A DNA stretch of 38,881 nt, from the NCBI GenBank assembly GCA_946415785.1, contig CAMKTV010000001.1, positions 1 to 38,881 of the forward strand, written 5' to 3'. This document shows positions 24,639 through 33,048 of this stretch, in pieces. The notes beneath the pieces are model-generated. The model did not search any database. It saw nothing but the letters and a program-made list of their open reading frames with translations, and was not told the origin of the DNA. The stretch comes from an uncultured Solobacterium sp. GTDB taxonomy: Bacteria > Bacillota_I > Bacilli_A > Erysipelotrichales > Erysipelotrichaceae. The translations under genes were made by a program, and so were the position numbers. The stretch's first letter is position 1, and every line of letters begins with the position of its first letter.

Positions 24639-25715
24639 ATGGACGCAAGGATAATTAAACTAGAAAATATTGAAAAAAGATATCTAGAAATAAATGAAGA
24701 GATGCTTAAAGAAGATGTTGCCAGCAACATTAAGCTTTTTACTAAGCTTTCTAAGGAACAGGCTTCAATTAAAGGAGCCTATGAAGCATATCAGGAATAC
24801 AAAAGATTAAATGCTCAAATTGTTGGTGCTAAAGAGATGCTTAATGAAGATGATGCTGAAATAAAAGAAATGGCGCAAATAGAATTAGATGAAGCAAATG
24901 AAAAGTTAGAAAAGCTAAATGAACATATTGAACAGCTGTTGCTTCCTAAAGATCCTGAAGATGCATATGATTGTTTAGTAGAAATAAGAGGTGCTGCTGG
25001 AGGAGATGAAGGAAATATCTTCGCAGGTGATTTATATCGTATGTATTCATATTATGCTTCTAATCTAGGCTATAAGACAGAAGTCATGGAAGCTAGTGAA
25101 TCAGAAGCTGGTGGCTATGCCCTTATTAGCTTTTCTGTTAAAGGTTTAGATGCCTATCGTCATTTTAAATTTGAATCAGGAGCACATCGTGTTCAAAGAG
25201 TTCCTAAAACAGAAACCCAAGGAAGAGTTCATACTTCTACTGCCACTGTTATTGTTTTCCCAGACGTTGAAGAAGAAGATGTTGAAATTCCTGACAGTGA
25301 TTTAGAGATTGAAACCCATCGTGCAAGTGGTGCTGGCGGCCAACATATCAATAAAACTGATAGTGCTGTAAGAATTGTCCATAAGCCTACTGGTATTACT
25401 GTCAATTGTCAGGATGGAAGAAACCAAATTGCCAATAAAGAAACTGCTTTAAGAATCATCAGAGCGAGAGTTTATGCTTACTATAAAGAAAAGAAAGAAG
25501 AAGAAGCAGGTGCACTAAGAAAATCAAAGATTGGTACTGGTGATCGTAGTGAAAAGATCAGAACTTATAACTATCCTCAAAATAGAGTTACTGATCACAG
25601 AATCGGCTTAACATTAAACCAATTAGACCGCATCATGGAAGGGCAACTTAATGATGTTGTTGATGCTTTAATCAAAAATGAAGAAAAAGAAAAACTATTA
25701 AATGAAAACATATAA
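24639..25715 (+). CDS. prfA: peptide chain release factor 1
   Basis: A 358-residue class I release factor. ASGAGGQHINKTDSA holds the GGQ tripeptide (233-235) that triggers peptide release. The recognition loop reads VPKTETQGRVHTS, whose PxT form marks RF1 (stops UAA and UAG) rather than the SPF of RF2. The glutamine of GGQ is the substrate of PrmC, encoded next. AGGAGA precedes the ATG, and a TATAAT at 24613-24618 could serve as a -10 box without a clear -35. Confidence 0.96.
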   Translation: MDARIIKLENIEKRYLEINEEMLKEDVASNIKLFTKLSKEQASIKGAYEAYQEYKRLNAQIVGAKEMLNEDDAEIKEMAQIELDEANEKLEKLNEHIEQLLLPKDPEDAYDCLVEIRGAAGGDEGNIFAGDLYRMYSYYASNLGYKTEVMEASESEAGGYALISFSVKGLDAYRHFKFESGAHRVQRVPKTETQGRVHTSTATVIVFPDVEEEDVEIPDSDLEIETHRASGAGGQHINKTDSAVRIVHKPTGITVNCQDGRNQIANKETALRIIRARVYAYYKEKKEEEAGALRKSKIGTGDRSEKIRTYNYPQNRVTDHRIGLTLNQLDRIMEGQLNDVVDALIKNEEKEKLLNENI

Positions 25716-26538
25716 TGATTTATTAAATGAAGGGAAATTAGTCTTTAATGATAAAGAAACATTAAGGGCTTTTCTTTTTGAATTATGTAATGAATTAGAC
25801 ATCGATTTATATCTTCATAAAGATGAAGAAGCGGATGAAAGAATAATCAAGAGATTTAATGAAGGTATCATCAGGCTTTCAAATAATGAACCTTTAAATT
25901 ATGTATTGGGTTATTCATATTTTTATGGATATAAGATGATAGTCAATAAGGATGTTTTGATTCCGCGTTTTGAGACAGAAGAATTGGTAGGCAATGTTTT
26001 AGCCTATATTGATGAAATATTTAAAGATAAAGATTCTATCTGTTTAGCTGATATTGGTACAGGCTCTGGAGCTATCGCCATCGCTTTAAAAAAAGAAGAA
26101 GATAAATTAGAAGTATATGGAAGTGATATTTCAAAAGAAGCCTTGGAAGTAGCTAAAAAGAATGCTACAAATAATGCTGCAGACATTGCTTTCTTATTAG
26201 GATCTTTATTAGAACCAATCATTGAAAATAATATCAAACTAGATGTCTTAGTTTCTAATCCTCCTTATATTAAACAGGATGAAGTATTAGAAAAAAGTGT
26301 CAAAGATTACGAACCTTCAATTGCCTTATTTGGTGGCGAAGATGGCTTAAAGTATTACCGTTTAATCTTTAAAGATGCTCATAAAGTAATGAATGAAAAA
26401 GGTCTGTTATGTTTTGAAATTGGCTATGATCAAAAAGAAAGCCTTACAGGATTAGCCAAGGAATATTTTAAGGAAGCTAAAATTGAAGTGTTAAAAGATA
26501 TTAATAAAAAAGATCGTTTTCTGATTATACAGCTATGA
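25702..26538 (+). CDS. prmC: release factor glutamine methyltransferase PrmC
   Basis: A 278-residue SAM-dependent methyltransferase that methylates the GGQ glutamine of release factors. The N-terminal helical domain contains NEPLNYVLGYSYFYGY and VLIPRFETEELV; the catalytic domain has ADIGTGSGAIAIAL for SAM and SNPPYIKQDEV (NPPY near 187) for the glutamine. The start overlaps prfA by 14 bases, the classical prfA-prmC pairing. Confidence 0.95.
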   Translation: MKTYNDLLNEGKLVFNDKETLRAFLFELCNELDIDLYLHKDEEADERIIKRFNEGIIRLSNNEPLNYVLGYSYFYGYKMIVNKDVLIPRFETEELVGNVLAYIDEIFKDKDSICLADIGTGSGAIAIALKKEEDKLEVYGSDISKEALEVAKKNATNNAADIAFLLGSLLEPIIENNIKLDVLVSNPPYIKQDEVLEKSVKDYEPSIALFGGEDGLKYYRLIFKDAHKVMNEKGLLCFEIGYDQKESLTGLAKEYFKEAKIEVLKDINKKDRFLIIQL

Positions 26539-26617
26539 TTTCACATAACTTTCACACACTTGTGTTATAAATTAATTAGAAAATAATTTTTTCATTAAAT
26601 CTTCCGAATAATAAATT

Positions 26618-26639
26618 AAAAAAGCCACAGGGCTTTTTT
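26618..26639 (+). terminator. intrinsic terminator between prmC and degV
   Basis: AAAAAAGCC (26618-26626), loop ACAG, GGCTTTTTT (26631-26639). The G-C core is only three pairs but the A/T extension is long. It lies 80 bases after the prmC stop. Confidence 0.7.
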
Positions 26640-26672
26640 AATATCTAGTATAATATTAGTGAGGTGAATGCT

Positions 26673-27548
26673 ATGAGTAAATATATTATTTCTACTGATT
26701 CAACAGCTGATTTAAGTGAAGATATTTTTAATAACAGAAATATCGCTTATGTAAAGTTTCCTTATGAAAGTGATGGCGTAACTTATTATGATGATTTAGG
26801 TAAAAGCTATCCTTATGAAAAATTTTATGCCGATATAAAAGAAGGTAAGATGTTTAAAACATCACAGCCTAATATTGACATATATATGAAACATTTTGAG
26901 AAATTATTAAAAGAAGGGCAAGATGTTTTACATATTGGCTTTTCTAGTGGTTTATCTGGTTCATTTAATAGCGCTTGTTTAGCTAGTGAAGAATTAAAAG
27001 ATAAATATAAAAATAAAGTATATTGCGTTGATTCTTTAGCGGCATCTTCAGGGCATGGTCTATTAGTTTATAAGGCCCAAGACAATTTAGATGCAGGTAT
27101 GTCACTTGAAGATAATATTAAATGGATAGAAGAGAATAGAAAAAAGATTATTCACTGGTTCTTCTCTAGTGACTTAACAAGTTATGTAAGAGGTGGCCGA
27201 ATTTCTAAAGCGGCAGGATTCTTTGGGACAACATTACAGATCTGTCCAGTAATGTGTGTATCAGATGAAGGCAAACTTGAAGTCTTAGAAAAGACAAGAA
27301 CAAAGAAAAAAGCCATGAAAGAAATGGTTGAAAAAATGTTTAATGAAGTGGGACCTGATTATGATGATTATTGTTTCATAGCTCATTCAGGATGTTTAGA
27401 AGATTGTGAAGCGACAGCTCAATTAGTAAAAGAACAGTTCCCTAAAATCAAAGAAATTAAATTATTCTACATTGGTTCAACTATTGGCTCTCATGCGGGG
27501 CCAGGAACAGTTGCCCTATTCTATGTAGGAAAGAAAAGAGCGTTATAA
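26673..27548 (+). CDS. DegV family fatty-acid-binding protein
   Basis: A 291-residue DegV protein. Members bind one fatty acid and, as FakB, present it to the kinase FakA for phosphorylation and entry into phospholipid synthesis. IISTDSTADLSED, KTSQPN, GLSGSFNSA, and SYVRGGRISKAAGFFG with CPVMCV are the usual blocks. ATG 26673 is chosen because GAGGTGA (26661-26667) is five bases before it and the protein then starts at the conserved SKYIISTDST; the GTG at 26664 lies within that site. A TATAAT at 26649-26654 may be its -10. No fakA is nearby. Confidence 0.92.
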   Translation: MSKYIISTDSTADLSEDIFNNRNIAYVKFPYESDGVTYYDDLGKSYPYEKFYADIKEGKMFKTSQPNIDIYMKHFEKLLKEGQDVLHIGFSSGLSGSFNSACLASEELKDKYKNKVYCVDSLAASSGHGLLVYKAQDNLDAGMSLEDNIKWIEENRKKIIHWFFSSDLTSYVRGGRISKAAGFFGTTLQICPVMCVSDEGKLEVLEKTRTKKKAMKEMVEKMFNEVGPDYDDYCFIAHSGCLEDCEATAQLVKEQFPKIKEIKLFYIGSTIGSHAGPGTVALFYVGKKRAL

Positions 27549-27570
27549 AAAGAGAGTGACCTCTCTTTTT
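27547..27570. terminator. bidirectional intrinsic terminator after degV and the leftward membrane operon
   Basis: AAAAAGAGAG (27547-27556), loop TGAC, CTCTCTTTTT (27561-27570): ten perfect pairs with A/T arms that give U-tracts both ways. It touches the stop codons of both genes. Confidence 0.8.
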
Positions 27571-28561
27571 AAAATGGCAACTCTGTTTTATATAAGATAT
27601 GTTTGCCCGAGAAGACATCAGCCAAGATGCATTCTTTATCTTGGGTTAAGAAATAATAGTAATAGAAATCATTATTTATATAGCGATAGGTATGATTATC
27701 TCTAGACACTTCATAGATAAATTCACCTGTCGCTTTTATTTGATAATTATCTAAAATTTCATAATCAACGACGAAATGTTCATAATAATGATAATCATCA
27801 CTACCAATATCGGTGCTTATTGTCTGATTATCAAATAGATAATATGATGGCTTTAAATCACTTACATCAGGCGAAACAGAAACAGTTTCCTGGTATTCAT
27901 AGAAACCTTGTATTCTTTCTTCAAATGAAAGATCTAATATTGAAAGAATAAAACTATCATCAAAATTTAATTCAGCTTTCTTGAATGTTGAAACAAAATG
28001 ATTAGAATTATTAAGAATCAAGCCTTCTGATGACATCGTAGAAGTAGCATCAATATTCCAAAAGCTAAAACTATTTTTTTCTATTTCGTTGATACCACCG
28101 CCATAATAATGATAATCATTATCAACTTTTTCCCAATCTAATAAAATAAAATATTTGCCATCAGTATAATAACCTTTTCCATTTTGTAAGAAACGATATG
28201 ACTCATTGCCATCGCTCCAAAAACCAACGATATCATATTCTTCGATTACATCATTAACTATTGGGTTTTCTGGTTCAATTATTTGATTATTCGCTTGGTT
28301 TGAACTATCAGAAGGAATTAAAGATACTGCAGAAACTAAAGTAAAAGTGGACGCAATAAAAGCCGTTAATAGCTTTTGTATTAACTTACTTTTAGTTTTC
28401 TTTGTTTCTTCATATTCTTCATGTTGAAATTCTCTATCTTGAGAAAGATTAGTGAATTCTTGAGTATCATCTGGGTAGTTAAATTCTAATCTTTCATCAC
28501 AACCAAAGCTTTGATCAACATATGAAGAATTATTATCTTTATTTAACTTGCCGTTAGTCAT
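27569..28561 (-). CDS. single-pass membrane protein of unknown function
   Basis: A 330-residue protein I do not recognise. Residues 1-55 are acidic and cytoplasmic in character; KKTKSK leads into one membrane helix (about 60-82). The remaining 245 residues, Tyr/Asp/Asn-rich with several aromatic strand-like segments (GFWSDGNESYRF, DYHYYEHFVVDYE), look like an extracytoplasmic beta domain, perhaps with repeats of a GFW...GY pattern. The start at 28561 gives an ATGACTAA overlap with the mscS stop; an in-frame ATG at 28576 is possible, and neither has a Shine-Dalgarno, so coupling is likely. Last gene of the leftward operon. Confidence 0.7.
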   Translation of the reverse strand: MTNGKLNKDNNSSYVDQSFGCDERLEFNYPDDTQEFTNLSQDREFQHEEYEETKKTKSKLIQKLLTAFIASTFTLVSAVSLIPSDSSNQANNQIIEPENPIVNDVIEEYDIVGFWSDGNESYRFLQNGKGYYTDGKYFILLDWEKVDNDYHYYGGGINEIEKNSFSFWNIDATSTMSSEGLILNNSNHFVSTFKKAELNFDDSFILSILDLSFEERIQGFYEYQETVSVSPDVSDLKPSYYLFDNQTISTDIGSDDYHYYEHFVVDYEILDNYQIKATGEFIYEVSRDNHTYRYINNDFYYYYFLTQDKECILADVFSGKHILYKTELPF

Positions 28562-29408
28562 TTTTATTATGGACATCAATTTGAGGATATGGACATTCGA
28601 TACCTAATTTTCTAAAGCCTAACAATAAATCATGATTTAATACACGTGGTGCAGAAAAGATTTTATCTTCATCAACTTCGACCACAAATTTAAGCGTAAT
28701 ACTAGAAGAGCCAAGTTCACTTACACCTATATATTTAGGAGCACTTAACATTTCGTCTGTATGCTTATTGTAGATTTCTTCCATTAAGGCAGGAAGTTTT
28801 TCTTCTAATTTTTCTAAATCTGTAGGATAAGGAATATCAATAGTGCTTACGGCAATTGAAATATTAGATGAACGATTCAAAATATTTTTCATATCTGAAT
28901 TATTAATAATTTTAATATTTTTACCAACATCCATGATTTGCGTTGTACGCACACCGATTGATTTTACGATTCCTCTAAAGCCATTTACTTCAACAATATC
29001 GCCAACATTATATTGGTTTTCAAACAACATAAAAATACCTGTTACTAAGTCAGATATTAGGCTTTCAGCACCAAAACCTATTACTAATGTTAAGATACCA
29101 ACACTGGTAACAATTGTATTAACATTGACACCACATATTGATAGACTCCAACATAAGATAATGATGGCAGCTATATAATTAACTAAACTATTGAATAATG
29201 ATAGAATAGTCGCCTTACGATGATTATTTGTTTTTATCATACTTAAAACGACAACGACAACACCAGCCACAAATAATACAAGGCACGCCATCATTATTAC
29301 TGATAATAATTCATGGGCATATAAGAAACGATTTACTAAATAGCTTATGATATACAACAAGACATAAACTATTAAACGAATAAATTTGCTTTTAGATTTC
29401 TTTTCCAT
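28554..29408 (-). CDS. mscS: small-conductance mechanosensitive channel, MscS family
   Basis: A 284-residue MscS-type channel that opens when membrane tension rises and lets solutes out under osmotic downshock. Three membrane segments precede the family signature: SVGILTLVIGFGAESLISDL (pore helix with Gly/Ala packing) and FENQYNVGDIVEVNGFRGIV of the beta domain, then GVRTTQI and IINNSDM. The ATG at 29408 is chosen because AAAGAGGT lies five bases before it; an upstream ATG at 29447 would add 13 residues and overlap the previous gene. Confidence 0.93.
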   Translation of the reverse strand: MEKKSKSKFIRLIVYVLLYIISYLVNRFLYAHELLSVIMMACLVLFVAGVVVVVLSMIKTNNHRKATILSLFNSLVNYIAAIIILCWSLSICGVNVNTIVTSVGILTLVIGFGAESLISDLVTGIFMLFENQYNVGDIVEVNGFRGIVKSIGVRTTQIMDVGKNIKIINNSDMKNILNRSSNISIAVSTIDIPYPTDLEKLEEKLPALMEEIYNKHTDEMLSAPKYIGVSELGSSSITLKFVVEVDEDKIFSAPRVLNHDLLLGFRKLGIECPYPQIDVHNKND

Positions 29409-29443
29409 ATGTACCTCTTTCCTTAATTTTATGTTAGCACAAA

Positions 29444-30136
29444 TCAATCTTTCGTTTTTTCTTCATTTTGTTTGATTTGATGGCCATTAAATAAGAATAA
29501 ACATATTAAAGATATGATGCCAGTTACCACAAATATGATAGCTGCATAAGTATAATTTTTATCACTTAAATGAGCTCCAACAATAGTTGAACTTAATATT
29601 GATGGCAACCTTCCTAAACTTGTGATTAATAGAATTGTTAATAAATCCATATCACTTAATCCTGCATAGAAGCATAATAAATCTTTAGGGACACCAGGTG
29701 CGATGAATAGAATTGAAAAGATATTTGTTTTTCTTTTTGAACTTTTTAGAAATTTTAAAGAATCTAACCTCTCTTCTTCAATGAAAAAACGGACAATTTT
29801 TAAGCCAAATTTTCTTGTCAACATGATTATTATGATGCTGCCTAGACTTTCCGCTAATAAACAATAAATGCTTCCTTCAATAAAGCCAAAGGCATAGCCG
29901 GCAGCTAATTCTAAAGGCTCACCTGGAATTATTGGGAATAATATTGAACTTATGGTAATTAATATAAAGATTATTGATGAAAAGATACCAAAATTATCAA
30001 TCCATTTCTTAAATTCTTCGGGATCTTTAATATATTTTATAAAAGGAACAGAAACATAGGCTAAACATAGAAATATTAGAACTAATAAGACAATAATTAT
30101 GCTTAATTTTATGATTTTCTTCTTTTTTATATTCAT
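29444..30136 (-). CDS. TVP38/TMEM64 (DedA-like, VTT domain) membrane protein
   Basis: A 230-residue integral membrane protein with about five helices and the VTT-domain core: FPIIPGEPLELAAGYAFGFIEGSI, followed by APGVPKDLLCFYAGLSDM and TSLGRLPSILSSTIVGAHL. DedA-superfamily proteins are proposed to move or flip lipids such as undecaprenyl phosphate or phosphatidylethanolamine; specificity for the TVP38 branch is unsettled. It opens the leftward operon with mscS and the unknown membrane protein. No Shine-Dalgarno is visible before the ATG, and a TATTAT box lies only about 14 bases upstream, so its leader would be very short. Confidence 0.85.
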   Translation of the reverse strand: MNIKKKKIIKLSIIIVLLVLIFLCLAYVSVPFIKYIKDPEEFKKWIDNFGIFSSIIFILITISSILFPIIPGEPLELAAGYAFGFIEGSIYCLLAESLGSIIIIMLTRKFGLKIVRFFIEEERLDSLKFLKSSKRKTNIFSILFIAPGVPKDLLCFYAGLSDMDLLTILLITSLGRLPSILSSTIVGAHLSDKNYTYAAIIFVVTGIISLICLFLFNGHQIKQNEEKTKD

Positions 30137-30176
30137 CGCAAATACATTTTATAATACAAAGTGATAAACTTATAGT

Positions 30177-31280
30177 ATGAGTTTAACAGCAGGTATTATT
30201 GGACTTCCAAATGTAGGTAAGTCAACATTATTTAATGCGATTACTAATTCAAGAGTCGAAGCTGCGAATTATCCTTTTGCGACTATCGAACCAAATGTAG
30301 GAATCGTTGAAGTTAAAGATGAAAGATTAATCAACCTTTCTGAAATATTCAAACCAGAAAGAACAATCTTTACAACTTTTGAATTCACAGATATTGCAGG
30401 CCTAGTAAAAGGTGCCAGCAATGGTGAAGGTTTAGGAAACAAGTTTTTGGCCAACATCAGACAGGTTGATGCCTTATGTCATGTGGTGCGTTGTTTTGAA
30501 GATAATGATATTCAACACGTCTATAATCGTATTGATCCACTTGATGATATTGAAATCATCAATTATGAATTGATTATGGCTGATATGACAACCTGTGAAA
30601 ACAGAATTTCTAAAGTTGAAAAGAAAGCACTGACATCAAAAGATAAAGACGCTTTATTTGAATACAACATCTTAAAGAAGATCCATGAAGCATTAGGCAA
30701 GGGACAGTTAGTTCGCTCTTTAGAATTTAATGAAAGTGAAAAAGAATATATCAAGGGCTTTGAATTTTTAACATCTAAACCAGTGGTTTATATCGCCAAT
30801 ATCAAAGAAGAAGAAATTAATAATCCAGAAAATAATCCTAATTATTTGAAATTATTAGAATACGCAAATAAAGAGGGCAGTGAAGTTGTACCTATTTCTG
30901 CCAAGATTGAAGAAGAATTAAGTGATTTAGAAAAGGAAGAAAAACAATTATTCTTAGAAGAACTAGGTATCAAGAAATCAGGGCTTGATGAATTAATCTT
31001 AAAGACATATAAGACATTGGGCTTTAAGACTTTCTTTACTGTTGGTAAAGATGAATGCCGTGGCTGGACATTTAAAGATGGCTTTAAAGCTCCAGATTGT
31101 GCAGGTATTATTCATACTGATTTTAAAAAAGGATTTATTAAAGCTGAAGTATATACATATGATGATTTCATGGAATATAAAAGTGAAGTCAAATTAAAAG
31201 AAGCTGGTAAGATTCGCCAAGAAGGCAAAGAATATGTTGTCAAAGACGGTGATGTGATTTTCTTTAAATTCAATGTTTAA
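30177..31280 (+). CDS. ychF: ribosome-binding ATPase YchF (OLA1 family)
   Basis: A 367-residue YchF, a G-protein-fold ATPase that binds ribosomes and acts in translation and stress response. GLPNVGKSTLFNAIT is the P-loop, DIAGLVKGASNGEGLGNKFL is G3 with the switch II region, and the C-terminal TGS-like domain runs from TYKTLGFKTFFTVG to KDGDVIFFKF. Length is the family norm. The start has no clear Shine-Dalgarno; TATAAT at 30150-30155 leaves a leader of about 15 bases. The divergent gene starts 40 bases away. Confidence 0.96.
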   Translation: MSLTAGIIGLPNVGKSTLFNAITNSRVEAANYPFATIEPNVGIVEVKDERLINLSEIFKPERTIFTTFEFTDIAGLVKGASNGEGLGNKFLANIRQVDALCHVVRCFEDNDIQHVYNRIDPLDDIEIINYELIMADMTTCENRISKVEKKALTSKDKDALFEYNILKKIHEALGKGQLVRSLEFNESEKEYIKGFEFLTSKPVVYIANIKEEEINNPENNPNYLKLLEYANKEGSEVVPISAKIEEELSDLEKEEKQLFLEELGIKKSGLDELILKTYKTLGFKTFFTVGKDECRGWTFKDGFKAPDCAGIIHTDFKKGFIKAEVYTYDDFMEYKSEVKLKEAGKIRQEGKEYVVKDGDVIFFKFNV

Positions 31281-31283
31281 TAT

Positions 31284-32468
31284 ATGAATGACAATAAAAA
31301 AAGAGTTTTAGTCGCATGTAGTGGTGGACCTGATTCATTAGCTCTTTTAGATATGTCTAAAGATATTTATGAAGTATATGTCGCTCATGTCAATTATCAT
31401 AAAAGAAAAACAGCTAATCGTGATGAAAAAATTGTGAAAAATTATTGTCTAAAACATAATCTTCCTTTTTATAAAAAAGATTATAAAGATTCTAAAGGCG
31501 GTAATTTTCAAGATAAAGCTAGAGTATTTAGATATGCTTTCTTTAGAGAGTTGATTGAAAAATTAAATCTTGAATGTGTATTAGTAGCTCATCATCAGGA
31601 TGATTTGATTGAAACCTATCTTCTACAGATTAAACGTGGCAATACTCCTTCATATTATGGTTTAAAAAGAAATGTTAATCTAAATGGTTTAAAAGTAAAC
31701 AGACCATTATTAAAATATAGTAAACAAGATTTAATTGATTATTGCTTAAAACATGATTTGAGATATGGCGTTGATGAATCGAATCTAACTGATGATTACA
31801 CGCGCAATAGAATAAGACACCAAATATTAGATAAGATGTCTAAAGCTGATAAGAAAGAAATAATTAAAGAAATTAATCTTAAGAATAAATATCATTTAAC
31901 AGAAATAAAAAAAGCTAAAAAATATCTAAATAGAAGAAAAAGAATCAGTTTAGATGAATTTAATAATTATGATAATAAAGAATATCTATTAAAAGAATTA
32001 TTAGGTATTAATATTTCCAATAAAGAATTAAATGAAGTATTAAGACAGATAAAAGAAGCTAAGAGTTTTGAGATTGATATTAAAGATTATTATCTGGTGA
32101 AAGAATATGACTATTTGGAAGTATATAAAAAATGTAAAGATTATTCTTTTACATTAAATGAAATTAAATACATTAAAAATGAATACTTTAAACTTTCTAA
32201 AAAAGGTAATAGTAAAGAAGGTGTCAGTTTAAAAAAAGAAGATTTTCCAATAACAATCAGAAATTATAAACAAGGTGATTTTATCAAGATGCGTTATGGC
32301 ACAAAGAAGCTTAACCGCTTCTTTATTGACAATAAAATAGGTTCATCTAAACGTAAGATGTGGCCAGTATTAATTAATGTTAAGGGAGTGATAATATTAG
32401 TGCCAGAAATAGGCTGTGATATTAATCATTATTCGCCAAAACACAATTTATATATGATAAAATTATAA
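31284..32468 (+). CDS. tilS: tRNA(Ile)-lysidine synthase
   Basis: A 394-residue enzyme of the PP-loop ATPase family that converts C34 of the CAU-anticodon isoleucine tRNA to lysidine, letting it read AUA. VLVACSGGPDSLALL (SGGPDS at 13-18) is the ATP loop; VLVAHHQDDLIETYLLQI and the LTDDYTRNRIRH block are diagnostic. The C-terminal part (about 310-394) has RNYKQGDFIKMR and GSSKRKMWPVL, which are typical. It is shorter than the 472-residue Bacillus enzyme. It starts three bases after ychF without a Shine-Dalgarno, so it is probably coupled. The order tilS-hpt-ftsH is classical. Confidence 0.95.
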   Translation: MNDNKKRVLVACSGGPDSLALLDMSKDIYEVYVAHVNYHKRKTANRDEKIVKNYCLKHNLPFYKKDYKDSKGGNFQDKARVFRYAFFRELIEKLNLECVLVAHHQDDLIETYLLQIKRGNTPSYYGLKRNVNLNGLKVNRPLLKYSKQDLIDYCLKHDLRYGVDESNLTDDYTRNRIRHQILDKMSKADKKEIIKEINLKNKYHLTEIKKAKKYLNRRKRISLDEFNNYDNKEYLLKELLGINISNKELNEVLRQIKEAKSFEIDIKDYYLVKEYDYLEVYKKCKDYSFTLNEIKYIKNEYFKLSKKGNSKEGVSLKKEDFPITIRNYKQGDFIKMRYGTKKLNRFFIDNKIGSSKRKMWPVLINVKGVIILVPEIGCDINHYSPKHNLYMIKL

Positions 32469-32490
32469 TATTATTGCGGAGGTAGATGAT

Positions 32491-33039
32491 ATGGAGACAG
32501 TAGCAATTCATAAAGACGTGGCAGAAATTCTTGTCAGCAGTGAACAAATTGAAGAACGTTGTAAGCAACTAGGAAAAGAAATCAGTGATTATTATCGTAA
32601 CAAAGATGCTCAACTGGTTGTTGTGGGGCTTTTAAAAGGTTCTGTACCATTCATGGCTGATTTGATTAAACATATTGATGTTGATTTAGAAATAGATTTT
32701 ATGGATGTTTCAAGTTATGTTGGAACAGATTCAACAGAAGTTAAAATCTTAAAAGATGTTGAAAATCCAGTAACTGGCAAGGAAGTCTTAATAGTTGAAG
32801 ATATTGTTGATACAGGTAAGACTCTACAAGAAGTTGTCGGTTTATTCCAATCAAAAGGCGCAAAAGATGTTCGAATTGCAACACTACTTTCTAAGCCAGA
32901 AGGAAGAATAATTGATATCAAAATTGATTATATAGGCTTTAGCGTTCCAAATAAATTTGTAATCGGTTATGGTCTTGATTACAACCAAAAATATCGTAAT
33001 CTACCTTACGTAGGAGTAATTAAAAAAGAAGCTATTTAA
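32491..33039 (+). CDS. hpt: hypoxanthine phosphoribosyltransferase
   Basis: A 182-residue type I phosphoribosyltransferase that makes IMP and GMP from hypoxanthine and guanine with PRPP. VVVGLLKGSVPFMADL, DFMDVSSYVGT and the PRPP motif LIVEDIVDTGKTLQEV are present, as is the C-terminal purine site with FVIGYGLDYNQKYRNLPYVG. GCGGAGG precedes the ATG by about ten bases. It lies between tilS and ftsH as in Bacillus. Confidence 0.96.
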   Translation: METVAIHKDVAEILVSSEQIEERCKQLGKEISDYYRNKDAQLVVVGLLKGSVPFMADLIKHIDVDLEIDFMDVSSYVGTDSTEVKILKDVENPVTGKEVLIVEDIVDTGKTLQEVVGLFQSKGAKDVRIATLLSKPEGRIIDIKIDYIGFSVPNKFVIGYGLDYNQKYRNLPYVGVIKKEAI

Positions 33040-33048
33040 GGAGGAAAT

